From the NCBI GenBank assembly GCA_018712225.1, contig DVHH01000057.1, positions 1-5,046 on the forward strand: a stretch of 5,046 bases of DNA, written 5' to 3'. Position numbers and translations under genes: made by a program. Numbering within the stretch: the first letter of the stretch is position 1; each line of letters starts with the position of its first letter. Below the pieces are notes generated by a model, which saw only the letters and a program-made list of their open reading frames with translations, did no database searches and had not been told where the DNA came from. Below are positions 4,988 to 5,046 of the stretch, piece by piece. The DNA is from Scatomorpha intestinigallinarum. GTDB lineage: Bacteria > Bacillota > Clostridia > Oscillospirales > Oscillospiraceae.

Positions 4988-5046
4988 CCGGCTTCAAAAG
5001 GAAGCTCACAGTCAAAAAATGCAGTAAAATCAATGCTTCCGGGGTT
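4988..5046. other. AT-rich sequence replacing the 3' half of the tRNA; possible mobile element end
   Basis: This stretch is visibly richer in A and T than the coding regions and does not continue the tRNA. It holds a small hairpin, GCTTC (4991-4995) with GAAGC (5001-5005), whose right arm could instead pair with GCTTCC at 5035-5040. No tRNA 3' half, recombinase or transposase is visible. On the minus strand one frame is open from the window edge to a TGA at 4965-4963 (27 codons). Interpretation as an integrated element is inference from the split tRNA. Confidence 0.4.

Noticed and set aside
4824..5033. A 69-codon minus-strand frame upstream of padR
   Set aside because: It covers the tRNA half, both promoters and the operators, with no ribosome site at its start.
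4988..5046. Long variable arm and T-arm completing the tRNA within the window
   Set aside because: No GGTTCGA T-loop and no CCGCTGC acceptor strand occur there. The terminal GGGGTT could begin a T-arm beyond the edge, but the spacing would be far too long for an uninterrupted tRNA.
1..5046. CRISPR array or insertion sequence
   Set aside because: No regularly spaced repeats and no transposase-like reading frame are present in the window.

Overview
The window looks like a piece of chromosome from a high-GC Gram-positive anaerobe of the Clostridia, most likely an Oscillospiraceae/Ruminococcaceae-type gut bacterium. This is inferred from GC-rich coding with strong purine Shine-Dalgarno sites, sigma-A type promoters in AT-rich gaps, a PadR/DUF2812 gene pair of the kind common in Firmicutes, a DUF362 ferredoxin protein, and a tRNA-Ser(CGA) half of clostridial type. 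No search was run, so the taxonomy is an inference.

Layout, left to right. Positions 1-190 are non-coding and hold three consecutive stem-loops, including an 18-bp inverted repeat, that look like a dispersed repeat element. Next comes the terminator (197-229) and then ilvE on the minus strand (248-1318), a branched-chain amino acid aminotransferase. A 166-base AT-rich gap separates it from a divergent plus-strand DUF362 protein with a C-terminal 2x[4Fe-4S] ferredoxin domain (1485-2621). This gene ends one base from the end of a convergent minus-strand CLC-family anion transporter (2623-3879). Upstream of the CLC gene, on the same strand, lie a DUF2812 membrane protein (3943-4494) and a PadR-family repressor (4484-4810), which overlap by 11 bases. 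The order of transcription is padR, DUF2812, then clc.

The padR promoter is very clear: TTGACA, 17 bases, TATACT. One GCACTGC-centred palindrome fills the spacer and touches the -10 box, and a second lies at the start of the transcript. This predicts negative autoregulation of the operon. Back to back with it is a plus-strand promoter (TTGATT, 17 bases, TATAAT) reading into the 5' half of a tRNA-Ser(CGA). The tRNA match stops in the 3' side of the anticodon stem and is replaced by AT-rich sequence up to the window end. The most economical reading is an attachment-site scar, with a mobile element starting near 4985-4990 and continuing beyond the window.

No new enzymatic system can be proved here. 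The items most worth checking are the split tRNA, the operator-bearing PadR/DUF2812/CLC cluster with its non-canonical CLC selectivity motifs, and the multi-hairpin repeat at the left end.
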